A stretch of DNA of 64,000 bases from Falsiroseomonas frigidaquae (GTDB lineage: Bacteria > Pseudomonadota > Alphaproteobacteria > Acetobacterales > Acetobacteraceae), in the NCBI RefSeq assembly GCF_012163145.1, contig NZ_JAAVTX010000009.1, positions 124,001-188,000 on the forward strand, in the 5' to 3' direction. The position numbers and the translations under genes were made by a program. Below are positions 8,521-17,025 of this stretch, in pieces. The notes under the pieces are model-generated. The model did not search any database and was not told the origin of the DNA. It saw nothing but the letters and a program-made list of their open reading frames with translations. Each line of letters opens with the position of its first letter. The stretch's first letter is position 1.

Positions 8521-8880
8521 CTATTCCAGCCGGAGGGGCCGGTAGCCCTGGAAGGTGAAGCCCTTCTCCCGCATGCAGGCGGTGCGATGCGCGTCCCGCG
8601 CCTGGGTCGCGATATCGACCATGTCGTAGCGGGCGGGGCGGAAGCGTTCGGTGGTGCGGCAGCGTTCGCGGTCGCCATCGCGCCAGCAATTCCGCTCCCG
8701 CTCGATCCGGGCGGGGGCCACCTGCTGCCAGACCATCTGCGGCGGCACCGCCAACTGCGCCTCCGCCGCGCAGGCCTGGTTCATGGCATCCGCCTCGGCC
8801 TCCGTCGTGCCGGGGCGGGACCAGCGCTCGGCGCAGGCGGAAAGCAGCGGGATCAGCAGCAGCAGGACCAGGGGGCGCAT
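8521..8880 (-). CDS. Predicted lipoprotein, unknown function
   Basis: A 119-residue protein that opens with a lipoprotein signal peptide, PLVLLLLIPLLSAC, with lipobox Leu-Ser-Ala-Cys16. The mature part has further cysteines (AACAAEA, RNCWRDGDRERCRTT, TACMREKG) that could form disulfides in the periplasm. It ends FTFQGYRPLRLE. Similar short Cys-containing lipoproteins with a C-terminal KGF..QG..PL motif occur in Acetobacteraceae, but no function is known to me. Monocistronic on the minus strand. Confidence 0.75.
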   Translation of the reverse strand: MRPLVLLLLIPLLSACAERWSRPGTTEAEADAMNQACAAEAQLAVPPQMVWQQVAPARIERERNCWRDGDRERCRTTERFRPARYDMVDIATQARDAHRTACMREKGFTFQGYRPLRLE

Positions 8881-8934
8881 GCGGCCAATCTGGCAGGGGA
8901 TTGTGAAAAAGCCAGGGCCGATCCCTGGGGGCCG

Positions 8935-9723
8935 CTAGCGCCGCCGCGCCAGCCGCAGCACCAGGGCCAGCGCCACCCCCACCACCAGGACCAGCAGCGT
9001 CGCCAGCGCATACAACTCCGGCGTCAGCCCCAGCCGGACGGTGGAGAAGATCACCATCGGCAGCGTGGAAGCACCGGGGCCGGAGACGAAGCTGGCGATC
9101 ACCAGGTCATCCAGCGACAGGGTGAAGGCCAGCAGCCAGCCGGCGGCGATCCCCGGCGCGATCAGCGGCAGGGTGATGACGGCGAAGACCTTCCATGGCC
9201 TGGCGCCGAGATCCATCGCCGCCTCCTCCAGGCTCAGGTCGAAATCCGCGAGCCGCGACTGCACCACCACCGCCACATAGGCCGCGCCGAAGGTGGCGTG
9301 CGCGATGGCAACGGTGCTGGCGCCACGGCCGGCGGGAAAGCCGAAGACGGATTCCATGGCCACGAACAGCAGCAGCAGGGACAGGCCGGTGATCACCTCC
9401 GGCATCACCAGCGGCGCGGCCATCACGGCGCCGAAGCCGGCCCGCCCACGGAACCGCCCGAAGCGCGCCAGCGCGAAGCCGGCCAGCACGCCGAGGATGG
9501 TCGCCATGGTGGCGGAGACGGCGGCGATGCGCAGCGACAGGCCGAGCGCGCCCATCAGCACCTCGTTCCGCCAAAGGCTGTCGTACCAGCGCAGCGAGAA
9601 GCCGGTGAAGGTCGTCACCATGCGGCTGTCGTTGAAGGAGAACAGCACCATCAGCAGGATCGGCAGGTACAGGAAGGCGAAGCCGAGCCCGAGCGGAATG
9701 GCCAACCGGCCGAGGCCCCTCAT
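8935..9723 (-). CDS. potC: Polyamine ABC transporter permease, PotC/PotI type
   Basis: A 262-residue inner-membrane permease with about six helices. It has the early PILLMVLFSFNDS motif of PotC-type subunits and the EAA cytoplasmic loop AAMDLGARPWKVFAVITLPLIAPG that docks on the ATPase. It is last in a four-gene minus-strand operon (binding protein, ATPase, PotB, PotC) and its ATG overlaps the potB stop in ATGA. The exact polyamine (putrescine or spermidine) is not determinable. Confidence 0.9.
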   Translation of the reverse strand: MRGLGRLAIPLGLGFAFLYLPILLMVLFSFNDSRMVTTFTGFSLRWYDSLWRNEVLMGALGLSLRIAAVSATMATILGVLAGFALARFGRFRGRAGFGAVMAAPLVMPEVITGLSLLLLFVAMESVFGFPAGRGASTVAIAHATFGAAYVAVVVQSRLADFDLSLEEAAMDLGARPWKVFAVITLPLIAPGIAAGWLLAFTLSLDDLVIASFVSGPGASTLPMVIFSTVRLGLTPELYALATLLVLVVGVALALVLRLARRR

Positions 9724-10592
9724 CGCCCGGCCCGCCACTGGAACAGCGCGATCGGCGCGACCAGCGCCGCCAGCAGCACGATGGCCAGCGCCGAGGCCAG
9801 CGGCCAGTCGCGGTTCTGGAAGAACTCCGTCCACAACACGCGCCCTATCAACTGCGCGCCCGGCCCGCCGAGCAGTTCGGGAATGACGAACTCCCCCACC
9901 GCCGGAATGAACACCAGCAGGAAGCCGGCTACGATGCCCGGCAGCGACAGCGGCAGCGTCACCTGCAGGAAGGCGCGCCAGGGCGGCGCCCCCAGATCTT
10001 CCGCCGCCTCCAGCAGCGAGGGATCGAGCTTCGACAGCGTGGCGTAGAGCGGCAGCACCATGAAGGGCAGGTAGCAATAGGTGATGCCGATATACATGGC
10101 GACATCCGTGTAGAGCAGCGGGATCGGCTGATCGATCAGCCCCAGCGCCAGCAGCGCGCCATTCAGCCAGCCCTGGTCCTGCAGGATGCCGATCCAGGCG
10201 GTGACGCGCAGCAGGAAGCTGGTCCAGAAGGGCAGGATCACCAGCATCAGCAGCAGGTTCCGCCGATGCTCCGGCGCACGCGCGATAGCCAGGGCCATGG
10301 GGTAGCCGATCAGCAGGCACAGCGTGGCGGAAATCGCGGCGACGCGCAGGCTGCGGAGATAGGCGTCGAGGTAATAGGGATCGTCCAGCAACAGCTGGAA
10401 ATTCGCCAGGTTGAGCTGCAGCACGGCGGTCGCCTCGCCGGACCAGCGCAGCAGCGGCGCATAGGGCGGCAGGCCCTCGGCCGGCTCGGCGAAGGCGATG
10501 GTCAGCACGAAGGCGAAGGGCACCACGAAGAACAGCGCCATCCAGGCCCAGGGCAAGGCGAGGACCAGCCGGCGACGCAGCGCCGGCGTCAT
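9720..10592 (-). CDS. potB: Polyamine ABC transporter permease, PotB/PotH type
   Basis: A 290-residue permease with about six helices. The EAA loop AAEDLGAPPWRAFLQVTLPLSLPG and the downstream VGEFVIPELLGG motif identify the PotB/PotH branch. The start at 10592 overlaps the potA stop (ATGA); longer frames run into potA. It forms the membrane channel as a heterodimer with the PotC-type subunit encoded next. Confidence 0.9.
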   Translation of the reverse strand: MTPALRRRLVLALPWAWMALFFVVPFAFVLTIAFAEPAEGLPPYAPLLRWSGEATAVLQLNLANFQLLLDDPYYLDAYLRSLRVAAISATLCLLIGYPMALAIARAPEHRRNLLLMLVILPFWTSFLLRVTAWIGILQDQGWLNGALLALGLIDQPIPLLYTDVAMYIGITYCYLPFMVLPLYATLSKLDPSLLEAAEDLGAPPWRAFLQVTLPLSLPGIVAGFLLVFIPAVGEFVIPELLGGPGAQLIGRVLWTEFFQNRDWPLASALAIVLLAALVAPIALFQWRAGR

Positions 10593-11734
10593 TCGGGCAG
10601 CACCATGCTGGCCTGGCGGTCCCAGGTCACCGCCACCGTATCCTCCCAATCCACCGGCCGTTCGGTGCGGCGGCGGAGGTTCGGCTGGCTCACGCGCACA
10701 TCCTTGCCGTTCTCCAGCACCACGTAATACAGGAAGAAATCCCCGTAGTAGCCGATGTCCCGCACCCGCCCGACCAGGCGGTTGTCGCCGAGCGGCGTCC
10801 CCGGCGCCACACGCTCGATCCGCATGCGCTCCGGCCGCAGCGCGACGAAGACGCGGCTGCCGAGCGGCTTGCTGGCGGCGGGCTCCGCCAGGATGTCGAA
10901 ATCCAGCTCCGAACTGCCGATGCGGACACCCTCGGCATCCACGCCCTCGACGACGCCTTCCAGGATATTGGCGGTGCCGAGGAATTCCGCGGTGAAGCGG
11001 CTATTGGGGAATTCATAGACCTCGGATGGCGTGCCGACCTGCGCCAGCGTGCCGCGATCCATCACGGCCAGGCGCGTCGCCATGGTCATCGCCTCCTCCT
11101 GGTCATGGGTGACGATGACGAAGGTGGTGCCGGTGCGCTCCTGGATGTTGATCAATTCGAACTGCGTCGATTCCCGCAGGTTCTTGTCGAGCGCCGAAAG
11201 CGGCTCATCCAGCAGCAGCAGCTTCGGCCGCTTGGCCAGTGCGCGTGCCAGCGCCACCCGGGCGCGCTGGCCACCGGACAGCGCGGCGGGCTTGCGGTCA
11301 CCGAAGCCCTCCATCTTCACCATGGCCAGCATCTCGGCCACGCGGTCGCGGATCACGCCCCGCGCCGCGCCCTCCTGCTTCAGGCCGAAGCCGATATTCT
11401 GCGCCACGGTCATATGCGGGAACAGCGCGTAGGACTGGAACATCATGTTCACCGGCCGCGCATAGGGCGCGACACCGGCCATGTCCTGCCCATCCAGCAC
11501 GATCCGTCCGGCATCGGGCTCGAGAAACCCCGCCAGGCAGCGCAGCAGGGTCGATTTGCCCGAGCCCGAGCCGCCGAGCAGCGCGAACAGTTCCCCGCGA
11601 TAGATCGAGAGGCTGACCTCATCCAGCGCGACGAAGTCGCCGAACCGCTTGGTCAGCTTCTCGATGCGAAGGAAGGGTTCGGCATTGGGGTCGCGCCAGG
11701 GCTCAGCGGAGCCCGGCTTCTCGGCGAGGCTCAC
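10589..11734 (-). CDS. potA: Polyamine ABC transporter ATP-binding protein, PotA/PotG type
   Basis: A 381-residue ATPase. Walker A GGSGSGKST is at residues 54-62; the signature LSGGQRARVALARAL, Walker B LLLLDEPLSALD and the switch His in VTHDQEEAM follow. A C-terminal ~100-residue TOBE regulatory domain matches PotA-like ATPases. I chose GTG at 11734 because it makes a GTGA overlap with the binding-protein stop; an ATG 24 bp upstream is the alternative. It powers uptake by the adjacent permeases. Confidence 0.9.
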   Translation of the reverse strand: MSLAEKPGSAEPWRDPNAEPFLRIEKLTKRFGDFVALDEVSLSIYRGELFALLGGSGSGKSTLLRCLAGFLEPDAGRIVLDGQDMAGVAPYARPVNMMFQSYALFPHMTVAQNIGFGLKQEGAARGVIRDRVAEMLAMVKMEGFGDRKPAALSGGQRARVALARALAKRPKLLLLDEPLSALDKNLRESTQFELINIQERTGTTFVIVTHDQEEAMTMATRLAVMDRGTLAQVGTPSEVYEFPNSRFTAEFLGTANILEGVVEGVDAEGVRIGSSELDFDILAEPAASKPLGSRVFVALRPERMRIERVAPGTPLGDNRLVGRVRDIGYYGDFFLYYVVLENGKDVRVSQPNLRRRTERPVDWEDTVAVTWDRQASMVLPE

Positions 11735-12837
11735 CGCCCGGCCTTGAAGCGCGCCCACATGCGGTTGCGCGTGCGCTCCGCCGCCTGCGCCACCGGGCCG
11801 ATGGTGAAGAAGCGCGCGCGCATGGCTTCGGGCGGGAACACCGCCGGGTCCGCCGCCACTTCCGGCGCCACCAGCGCACGGCTGGCGGGCACGCCGTTCG
11901 GGTAGCGCACCTGGTTCGTGATGGCCGCCATCACATCCGGCTGCAGCAGGAAGTTGATGAAGGCATGCGCATTCTCCGGGTTCGGCGCATCGGCCGGAAT
12001 CGCCAGCAGGTCGAACCAGAGCTGCGCGCCCTCATTCGCCGCCACATAGGTGACGGCGACGCCCTGGTTCGCCTCCCGCGCCCTGACGCCGGCCTGGATC
12101 GCATCGCCGGAATAGGCGAAGGCGAGGCAGGTCTGGCCGCTGGCCAGCGCCTCGATGGCACCGCCGGTGGAGAAGGTGCGGATGAACGGCCGCACCGCCA
12201 TCAGCGTGCGCTCCACCTCCCGCAGGTCGCCGGCATCGGTGCTGTTGGGATCCTTGCCGAGGTAGCGCAGCACGGTCGGGATCACGTCCAACGCGCTGTC
12301 CATCATGCTGATGCCGCAGCGGGCGATGCGGCGCGCATGGGCCGGGTCGAAGATCAGCCGCAGGCTGTCCATCGGCGCGTCGGGCGCCAGCGCCTGGATG
12401 CGCGCCGGGTTCACGCCAAGCCCGATGCTGCCCCACAGATACAGCGCGCCGAAGCGGTTGCCGGGGTCGGAGGAGGCGACCTGCGCCTGCAGAGCGGGGT
12501 CGAGATTCGCCAGGTTCGGAATCTGCGCGCGATCCAGCGGCAGCAGCCCCCCGGCACGCGCGAGGCGGGAGAAGGTGGGCTCCCCGGTCGGCACGATGAT
12601 GTCGTAGCCGGACCGCCCGGCGGAGAGCCGGCCCTCCAGCGTCTCCAGGCTGTCATAGATGTCGTAGCGCACCCGGATGCCGGTCTCGCGCGTGAAACGC
12701 TGGACCATGTAGGGGTCGATATAGTCGTTCCAGTTGAAGACATTCACCACGCGCTCCTGCGCCACGGCCGGCGGCGCGGCGGAGAGGCTCGTCAGGGCGG
12801 TGAGCAGGGTGGCCGCGAGGGCCAGGCGACGCATCAT
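11731..12837 (-). CDS. Periplasmic polyamine-binding protein, PotD/PotF family
   Basis: A 368-residue solute-binding protein with a Sec signal peptide (RRLALAATLLTALTSLSAAPPAVAQ). The mature N-terminus VVNVFNWNDYIDPYMVQRFTRETGI carries the FNWNDYI motif of PotD/PotF, in which the aromatic and acidic residues line the polyamine site. First gene of the operon; GGGAGA lies upstream of the ATG ATG start pair. Putrescine or spermidine is the likely ligand. Confidence 0.9.
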   Translation of the reverse strand: MMRRLALAATLLTALTSLSAAPPAVAQERVVNVFNWNDYIDPYMVQRFTRETGIRVRYDIYDSLETLEGRLSAGRSGYDIIVPTGEPTFSRLARAGGLLPLDRAQIPNLANLDPALQAQVASSDPGNRFGALYLWGSIGLGVNPARIQALAPDAPMDSLRLIFDPAHARRIARCGISMMDSALDVIPTVLRYLGKDPNSTDAGDLREVERTLMAVRPFIRTFSTGGAIEALASGQTCLAFAYSGDAIQAGVRAREANQGVAVTYVAANEGAQLWFDLLAIPADAPNPENAHAFINFLLQPDVMAAITNQVRYPNGVPASRALVAPEVAADPAVFPPEAMRARFFTIGPVAQAAERTRNRMWARFKAGR

Positions 12838-13157
12838 CAGGGGTGTCTCCCGCGCTACAATCCAGGCGATGCTAACACGGCCGCGGCATGCCGCACCCAG
12901 GCACAAATACCCAACTCCTCAGGAATTTGTTCTTGACTTGTTCCGGGGCCGCCTGTAGTCAGCGGACACCAAGGGGCGAGTTGCGTTCAGCGCCGTGCCC
13001 CGGGGTCAGCCACAAGAACCCTTAGCTCACGTGCTGCCGGCCAGGCTTCGCCCGGACACGCTGCGCCCCCGCCGCAGGCTTTTCATCCCAGTCACGTCCC
13101 GCCCAGGACGCGCTTTCGCGCGCCCTGCCCGCCGCGCGTCCGAACGGAGCCCCGCCC
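12838..13157. other. Divergent intergenic region between the polyamine operon and the tail-fibre-like cassette
   Basis: No convincing gene in this 320-bp gap; the short frames here lack ribosome sites. On the plus strand, TTGACT at 12933-12938 followed 17 bp later by TAGTCA could be a weak promoter for the 13158 gene. The segment 12900-12960 is less GC-rich than its surroundings. The minus-strand promoter of the polyamine operon must also lie here, but I see no clear boxes for it. Confidence 0.4.
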
Positions 13158-13808
13158 ATGCCCTTCGTCAACACGGCCCTGGTGCCGCTGGTCACCAATA
13201 GCGGCTTCACCATGTGGCTGTACCGCACCACCGACAGCCGCGCCGATGCACTGACGCCGGGCTATTCCGAACCGGCCGCCGCGCGGCTCGCGACCGGCGA
13301 CATCATCGTGATGCTCGCCTCCGATTCCATGTCCTTCCTGCCGGTTCGCGTCGGCGATGTCGTCGCCTCCGGCCTGGTGCTGGATACCGCCGAAGCGCCC
13401 TTCCGGGTGCAGATCCGCGGCGCGCAGGTGTTCTCCGTGGCACAGACGGCATCCGCGGTGGCGATGACCGTCATCCTCGGCCCGCTGGCCGCCGGCCTCC
13501 TGTCCAATGGCATCGTGCAGGCCTCCGCCACGCTGGCCGGACCGGTGGCGCAGGTCGCCTTCAGCATCAGCGACGCGGGCGGCGCCGTGGTGCGCGGCCC
13601 GACGCTGGCCACCGTCACCGGCGGCAACGCCACCGCATCCCTGCCGGCACCCGCCCCCGGCACCGGCTATCGCCTGCGCGTGGTCTCCACCAGCGACGGC
13701 GCGGTGGCCGACACCTCCCCCGCCTTCAGCGTCACGTTGCCCTTCGGGCTGCTGCTGCAGGCCGGCGGCGCGCTGCTGATCGAGGATGGCAGCCGCCTGC
13801 TGGTCTGA
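13158..13808 (+). CDS. Hypothetical protein, first gene of tail-fibre-like cassette
   Basis: A 216-residue protein with no signal peptide. The first half contains a segment SMSFLPVRVGDVVASG; the second half is rich in small and beta-forming residues and ends with repeats of the form LLLQAGGALLIEDGSRLLV. I do not recognise the family. GGAG precedes the ATG. It begins a plus-strand series with a beta-helix protein and two small proteins that resemble phage tail accessories, so a structural surface or adhesion role is possible. Confidence 0.6.
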   Translation: MPFVNTALVPLVTNSGFTMWLYRTTDSRADALTPGYSEPAAARLATGDIIVMLASDSMSFLPVRVGDVVASGLVLDTAEAPFRVQIRGAQVFSVAQTASAVAMTVILGPLAAGLLSNGIVQASATLAGPVAQVAFSISDAGGAVVRGPTLATVTGGNATASLPAPAPGTGYRLRVVSTSDGAVADTSPAFSVTLPFGLLLQAGGALLIEDGSRLLV

Positions 13809-13867
13809 ACCGCGCACCGGCGGACCGACACCTCTCCCTTCCCCGCACGATCGGAACCGAAATCCCC

Positions 13868-16225
13868 ATGGCCGACGCCAAGATCTCAGACCTGCCGGCT
13901 GCCTCGGCGCTCACCGCAGCCGACATCGCGCCCATCGTCCAGGGCAGCGGCGTGGCGGCGCAGACGCGCCGCGCCACCTTCGCCCAGATCACCGCCGGCG
14001 TGCATGCCGAGCGCATGTTCCATGTCCGCGACTTCGGTGCCGTGGGCAACGGCACCACCGACGATGCGGCGGCGATCCAGGCCGCGATCGATGCCGCCTC
14101 GGCCGGCGGCGGTGGCATCGTCCGCCTCGGCCCGCGCCGCTACCGGGTCAGCGGCGCCAATCTGGTGGTGAAGGAGAATGTCTGCCTCGAGGGCCCCGCC
14201 TCATTCCCCGGCGGCCAGCGCCTGGCGGCAGATTACCGCACCATTCCCGGCACGCTGGTGCTGTCCTCCAGCCGCACCATCCAGGTGCTGCGGGCAGGCA
14301 CGCTGCGCGCGCTGACGCTGATGCGCGAGGGCCTCGGCACGCCGCCCGCCTCGATGCGCGCCGGCGTCACGCTGCGCGACGGCATGGCGGGCACGGCCAT
14401 CACCATCGGCGACGGCTCCGGCTCCCATCACGACGTGATGGTGGAGGATCTGCTGATCCTGGGCTTCGACCTGGCGATCCGCTCCGACAACAGCCAGCGC
14501 CTGAACGTGCGCCGGCTGCGCGGGGATAATCGCAACGGCATCTACCTGACCCGGACCTACGACATCTCCCGCGTCCACGACGTGCATTTCTGGCCGTTCC
14601 TGACCGGCAACCTCAGCGGTGTCTCGCTGTACACCCGCAGCGTCTCCGCCGCGGCCAATAACGGCAGCGGCGCAATCCGCATCACCACCTCGGCCACGCA
14701 TGGGCTGGTCACCGGGGATGTGGTGAACGTCTATGGCGTGGGCGGCGTGCCGGCGGCGAACAGCCGCTACGTCGTGACGGTGGTGGACAGCACGCGGGTC
14801 GACCTGCAGGGCAGCGCCTTCACCGGCAGCTGGTCAGGTGGCGGCACGCTCGCCGTCTGGAACAACCGCCGCACCGGCATCGCCTTCCGCGTGGAAGACA
14901 GCGACGTCGCCGAATTCGTCAACTGCTTCTGCTATGGCTACGACCGCGGCTTCGACCTTGGCACCGGCGCGCAATCCATCCAGTTGCATAATTGCAGCGT
15001 CGACGACCTGCTGACGCTGAAGGATCCGGGCACCGTGGGCGCCCTGATCCAGGGCACCGCCTTCCGCACCAAATGGGTCGGCGGCTTCATCAGCAGCATG
15101 GCCACCGCCATCCGCGTGAACTCCGCCGCCACCAACCAGGGCGACAACCAGTTCGTCGGCGTCATGATCGGCGGCGATGGCGGCGGCCGCGCGGTGGAGG
15201 TGTTCGACGGCGGCCTGACCCTGGTGGCCTGCGACCTGCCGGCGGCGCGCGTCTACCTGGCGAGCACCGGCGACAGCCTGTCCGTCGTCGCCTCCGACAC
15301 CCGCTCCGCCACCTTCGAGGCGCAGACCGGCGCGGACCTGGCGCGCATCGCGCTGGTCGGCAACCGGCTGCAGGCGCTCGGTTCATCCGCCGACCAGACC
15401 AGCGCCCTGCTGCGCCGCCGGTCCGAGGCGCTGGGCGCGGAACTGGACCTGGAGAATCAGGACGGCGCCATTGCCTACCGCCTGAATGTCGGCGCCGGTG
15501 CGCTGGCGCCGCTGGCGATCGGCGGTGACACGGAGGCCAACCCGAATGGCGGCGTCGTCTTCGGCGCACCATCCGACATGACGGCGCCGATGAAGCTGAC
15601 CCTGCGCCGCGCCTCCACCACGCCGGCGGCCGGGCATGCGCTGGGGCAGCTCGCCTTCAGCGGGCGAAACCTGGCGGGGACGGAGACGGAATTCGCCCGC
15701 GCCGGCGGCCTCAGCGAGGCGGTGACGAGCGGCGCCGAATCGGGCGCCTTCGTGGTGGAAACCCGCAGCGGCGGCACCCTGGCGGAACGCTTCCGCATCG
15801 CCGCCTCCGGCACCGTCACGCTGACCGGCCCGCTGCTGCTGCCGGCGGACCCGACCGCCGCGGCCCAGGCGGCGAACAAGGGCTATGTCGACGCGCAGTT
15901 CACCACGCGCCGGCTGCCGGTGGTCGCCACCTCCGGCGCCACCGCGCTGACACTGGCCGCGCATAACGGCCGGCTGGTCAGCGCCAATACGGGCACCACG
16001 CTCGGCATCGACTGGGCCGCGACCGGCGATGGCTTCTCCTGCCTGGTGGCCAATCGCGGTGCCACCGACCTGGCGATCTCGCTGACCGGCTTCACCGCCG
16101 CGACGCCGGGCAACCCGGACGGGCTGACGAAGATCCGCGCCGGCGGGCTGGCAACCCTGCTGGCGTTCAGCCCCGACGGCGGCACCACCAAGGTGCTGCT
16201 GCTCTCCGGCGCCGCGGCGCCCTGA
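13868..16225 (+). CDS. Right-handed beta-helix protein (pectate-lyase superfamily), phage tail-spike-like
   Basis: A 785-residue protein. The N-terminus MADAKISDLPAASAL followed by DFGAVGNGTTDDAAAIQAAIDAA (about residues 56-78) is the hallmark of pectate-lyase-superfamily beta helices in phage tail spikes. The central ~450 residues are repetitive and beta-rich, and TAAAQAANKGYVDAQF near residue 670 is the ANKGYVD motif typical of tail-fibre ends. The fold usually binds or cleaves polysaccharide. No signal peptide is visible, which also fits a phage-derived rather than a secreted enzyme. Confidence 0.8.
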   Translation: MADAKISDLPAASALTAADIAPIVQGSGVAAQTRRATFAQITAGVHAERMFHVRDFGAVGNGTTDDAAAIQAAIDAASAGGGGIVRLGPRRYRVSGANLVVKENVCLEGPASFPGGQRLAADYRTIPGTLVLSSSRTIQVLRAGTLRALTLMREGLGTPPASMRAGVTLRDGMAGTAITIGDGSGSHHDVMVEDLLILGFDLAIRSDNSQRLNVRRLRGDNRNGIYLTRTYDISRVHDVHFWPFLTGNLSGVSLYTRSVSAAANNGSGAIRITTSATHGLVTGDVVNVYGVGGVPAANSRYVVTVVDSTRVDLQGSAFTGSWSGGGTLAVWNNRRTGIAFRVEDSDVAEFVNCFCYGYDRGFDLGTGAQSIQLHNCSVDDLLTLKDPGTVGALIQGTAFRTKWVGGFISSMATAIRVNSAATNQGDNQFVGVMIGGDGGGRAVEVFDGGLTLVACDLPAARVYLASTGDSLSVVASDTRSATFEAQTGADLARIALVGNRLQALGSSADQTSALLRRRSEALGAELDLENQDGAIAYRLNVGAGALAPLAIGGDTEANPNGGVVFGAPSDMTAPMKLTLRRASTTPAAGHALGQLAFSGRNLAGTETEFARAGGLSEAVTSGAESGAFVVETRSGGTLAERFRIAASGTVTLTGPLLLPADPTAAAQAANKGYVDAQFTTRRLPVVATSGATALTLAAHNGRLVSANTGTTLGIDWAATGDGFSCLVANRGATDLAISLTGFTAATPGNPDGLTKIRAGGLATLLAFSPDGGTTKVLLLSGAAAP

Positions 16226-16259
16226 CGCGGCTTCCCCCCCGAACCATGAGGACCCCCGC

Positions 16260-16529
16260 ATGACCGACTGGACCATGATCTACTGGCAGGGCACCCCCGA
16301 GGCGGCCACCGCAGCGCTGCGCGAACTGGGCTGGCACGCGCCCGGGGAGGCGCCGGCCGGCGCCGCGGATCCGCGCATCGGCGGCTTCGTCCCCGCCGCC
16401 GGCACGCCGCCGCAGACCTTCGACGGCGTCGCCTATGTGGCGGTCGCGGCGCAGGGCGAGATCGCCCTGCCGCCCGGCCTGGCGCCGGCCGGGCCGCAGC
16501 TGGCCCGCGCCCTGCTCGGCAGCTTCTGA
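16260..16529 (+). CDS. Small hypothetical protein of tail-fibre-like cassette
   Basis: An 89-residue protein opening MTDWTMIYWQGTPEAATAALRELGWHAPGE. The acidic, compact sequence has no membrane segment. GAGGA lies before the ATG and it sits 34 bp after the beta-helix gene, with the same orientation and spacing style as the next gene, so it is probably co-expressed. The family is unknown to me. Confidence 0.6.
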   Translation: MTDWTMIYWQGTPEAATAALRELGWHAPGEAPAGAADPRIGGFVPAAGTPPQTFDGVAYVAVAAQGEIALPPGLAPAGPQLARALLGSF

Positions 16530-16565
16530 GCCGCCTTCCCCACCCTGCACGACGAGGATACCCGG

Positions 16566-16940
16566 ATGAGCGACCTGACCGATCACGCCAAGAACCTGCT
16601 GGCCCGCGCCCTCTGTGCCCGGCTGCCCACCCTGCCGACCGCGGTCTGGGCGGCGCTGGGCACCGGCGGCAGCGATGCCGCCGGGCTGACCGGGGAGCCT
16701 GCGGGCACCGGCTATGCCCGCCAGCGCGCCACCTTCACCGGCACCGGCACGCAGCGCAATGTGGAGGCAATCCGCTTCACCTTCACCAGCGCGGCCGGCG
16801 CCCTGACCCATGTCGGCCTGTTCGATGCCGCGAGCGGCGGCAACCCGCTGACCTGTTCGCCGCTGACCACGCCGCTGACGGTGGCCGGCCCCGGAACCGC
16901 GACGCTGACCGGCAATGCGCTGACGGTGGCGCCCGCCTGA
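16566..16940 (+). CDS. Phage tail-associated-like protein
   Basis: A 124-residue protein with an N-terminal helix (DHAKNLLARALCARL) and a beta-rich remainder containing YARQRATFTGTG and THVGLFDAASGGNPL. The pattern Gly-Tyr-x-Arg ... Thr-His-Val-Gly-Leu-Phe-Asp-Ala ... Gly-Gly-Asn recurs in small proteins next to tail fibres in phages of Proteobacteria. GAGGA precedes the start. It is the last gene of the cassette. Confidence 0.6.
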   Translation: MSDLTDHAKNLLARALCARLPTLPTAVWAALGTGGSDAAGLTGEPAGTGYARQRATFTGTGTQRNVEAIRFTFTSAAGALTHVGLFDAASGGNPLTCSPLTTPLTVAGPGTATLTGNALTVAPA

Positions 16941-17025
16941 AGCGCGCAGCGTGGGGCGGGCCAGCCCTGGAAGGGGCTGCCCGCCGATCCGGGCGCTTCA
17001 GTCCCGGCGCTGCAGTCCCGGCGCT

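Noticed and set aside
13158-16940. Part of a gene transfer agent cluster
   Set aside because: No GTA head, portal or terminase genes are nearby; only fibre-like proteins.
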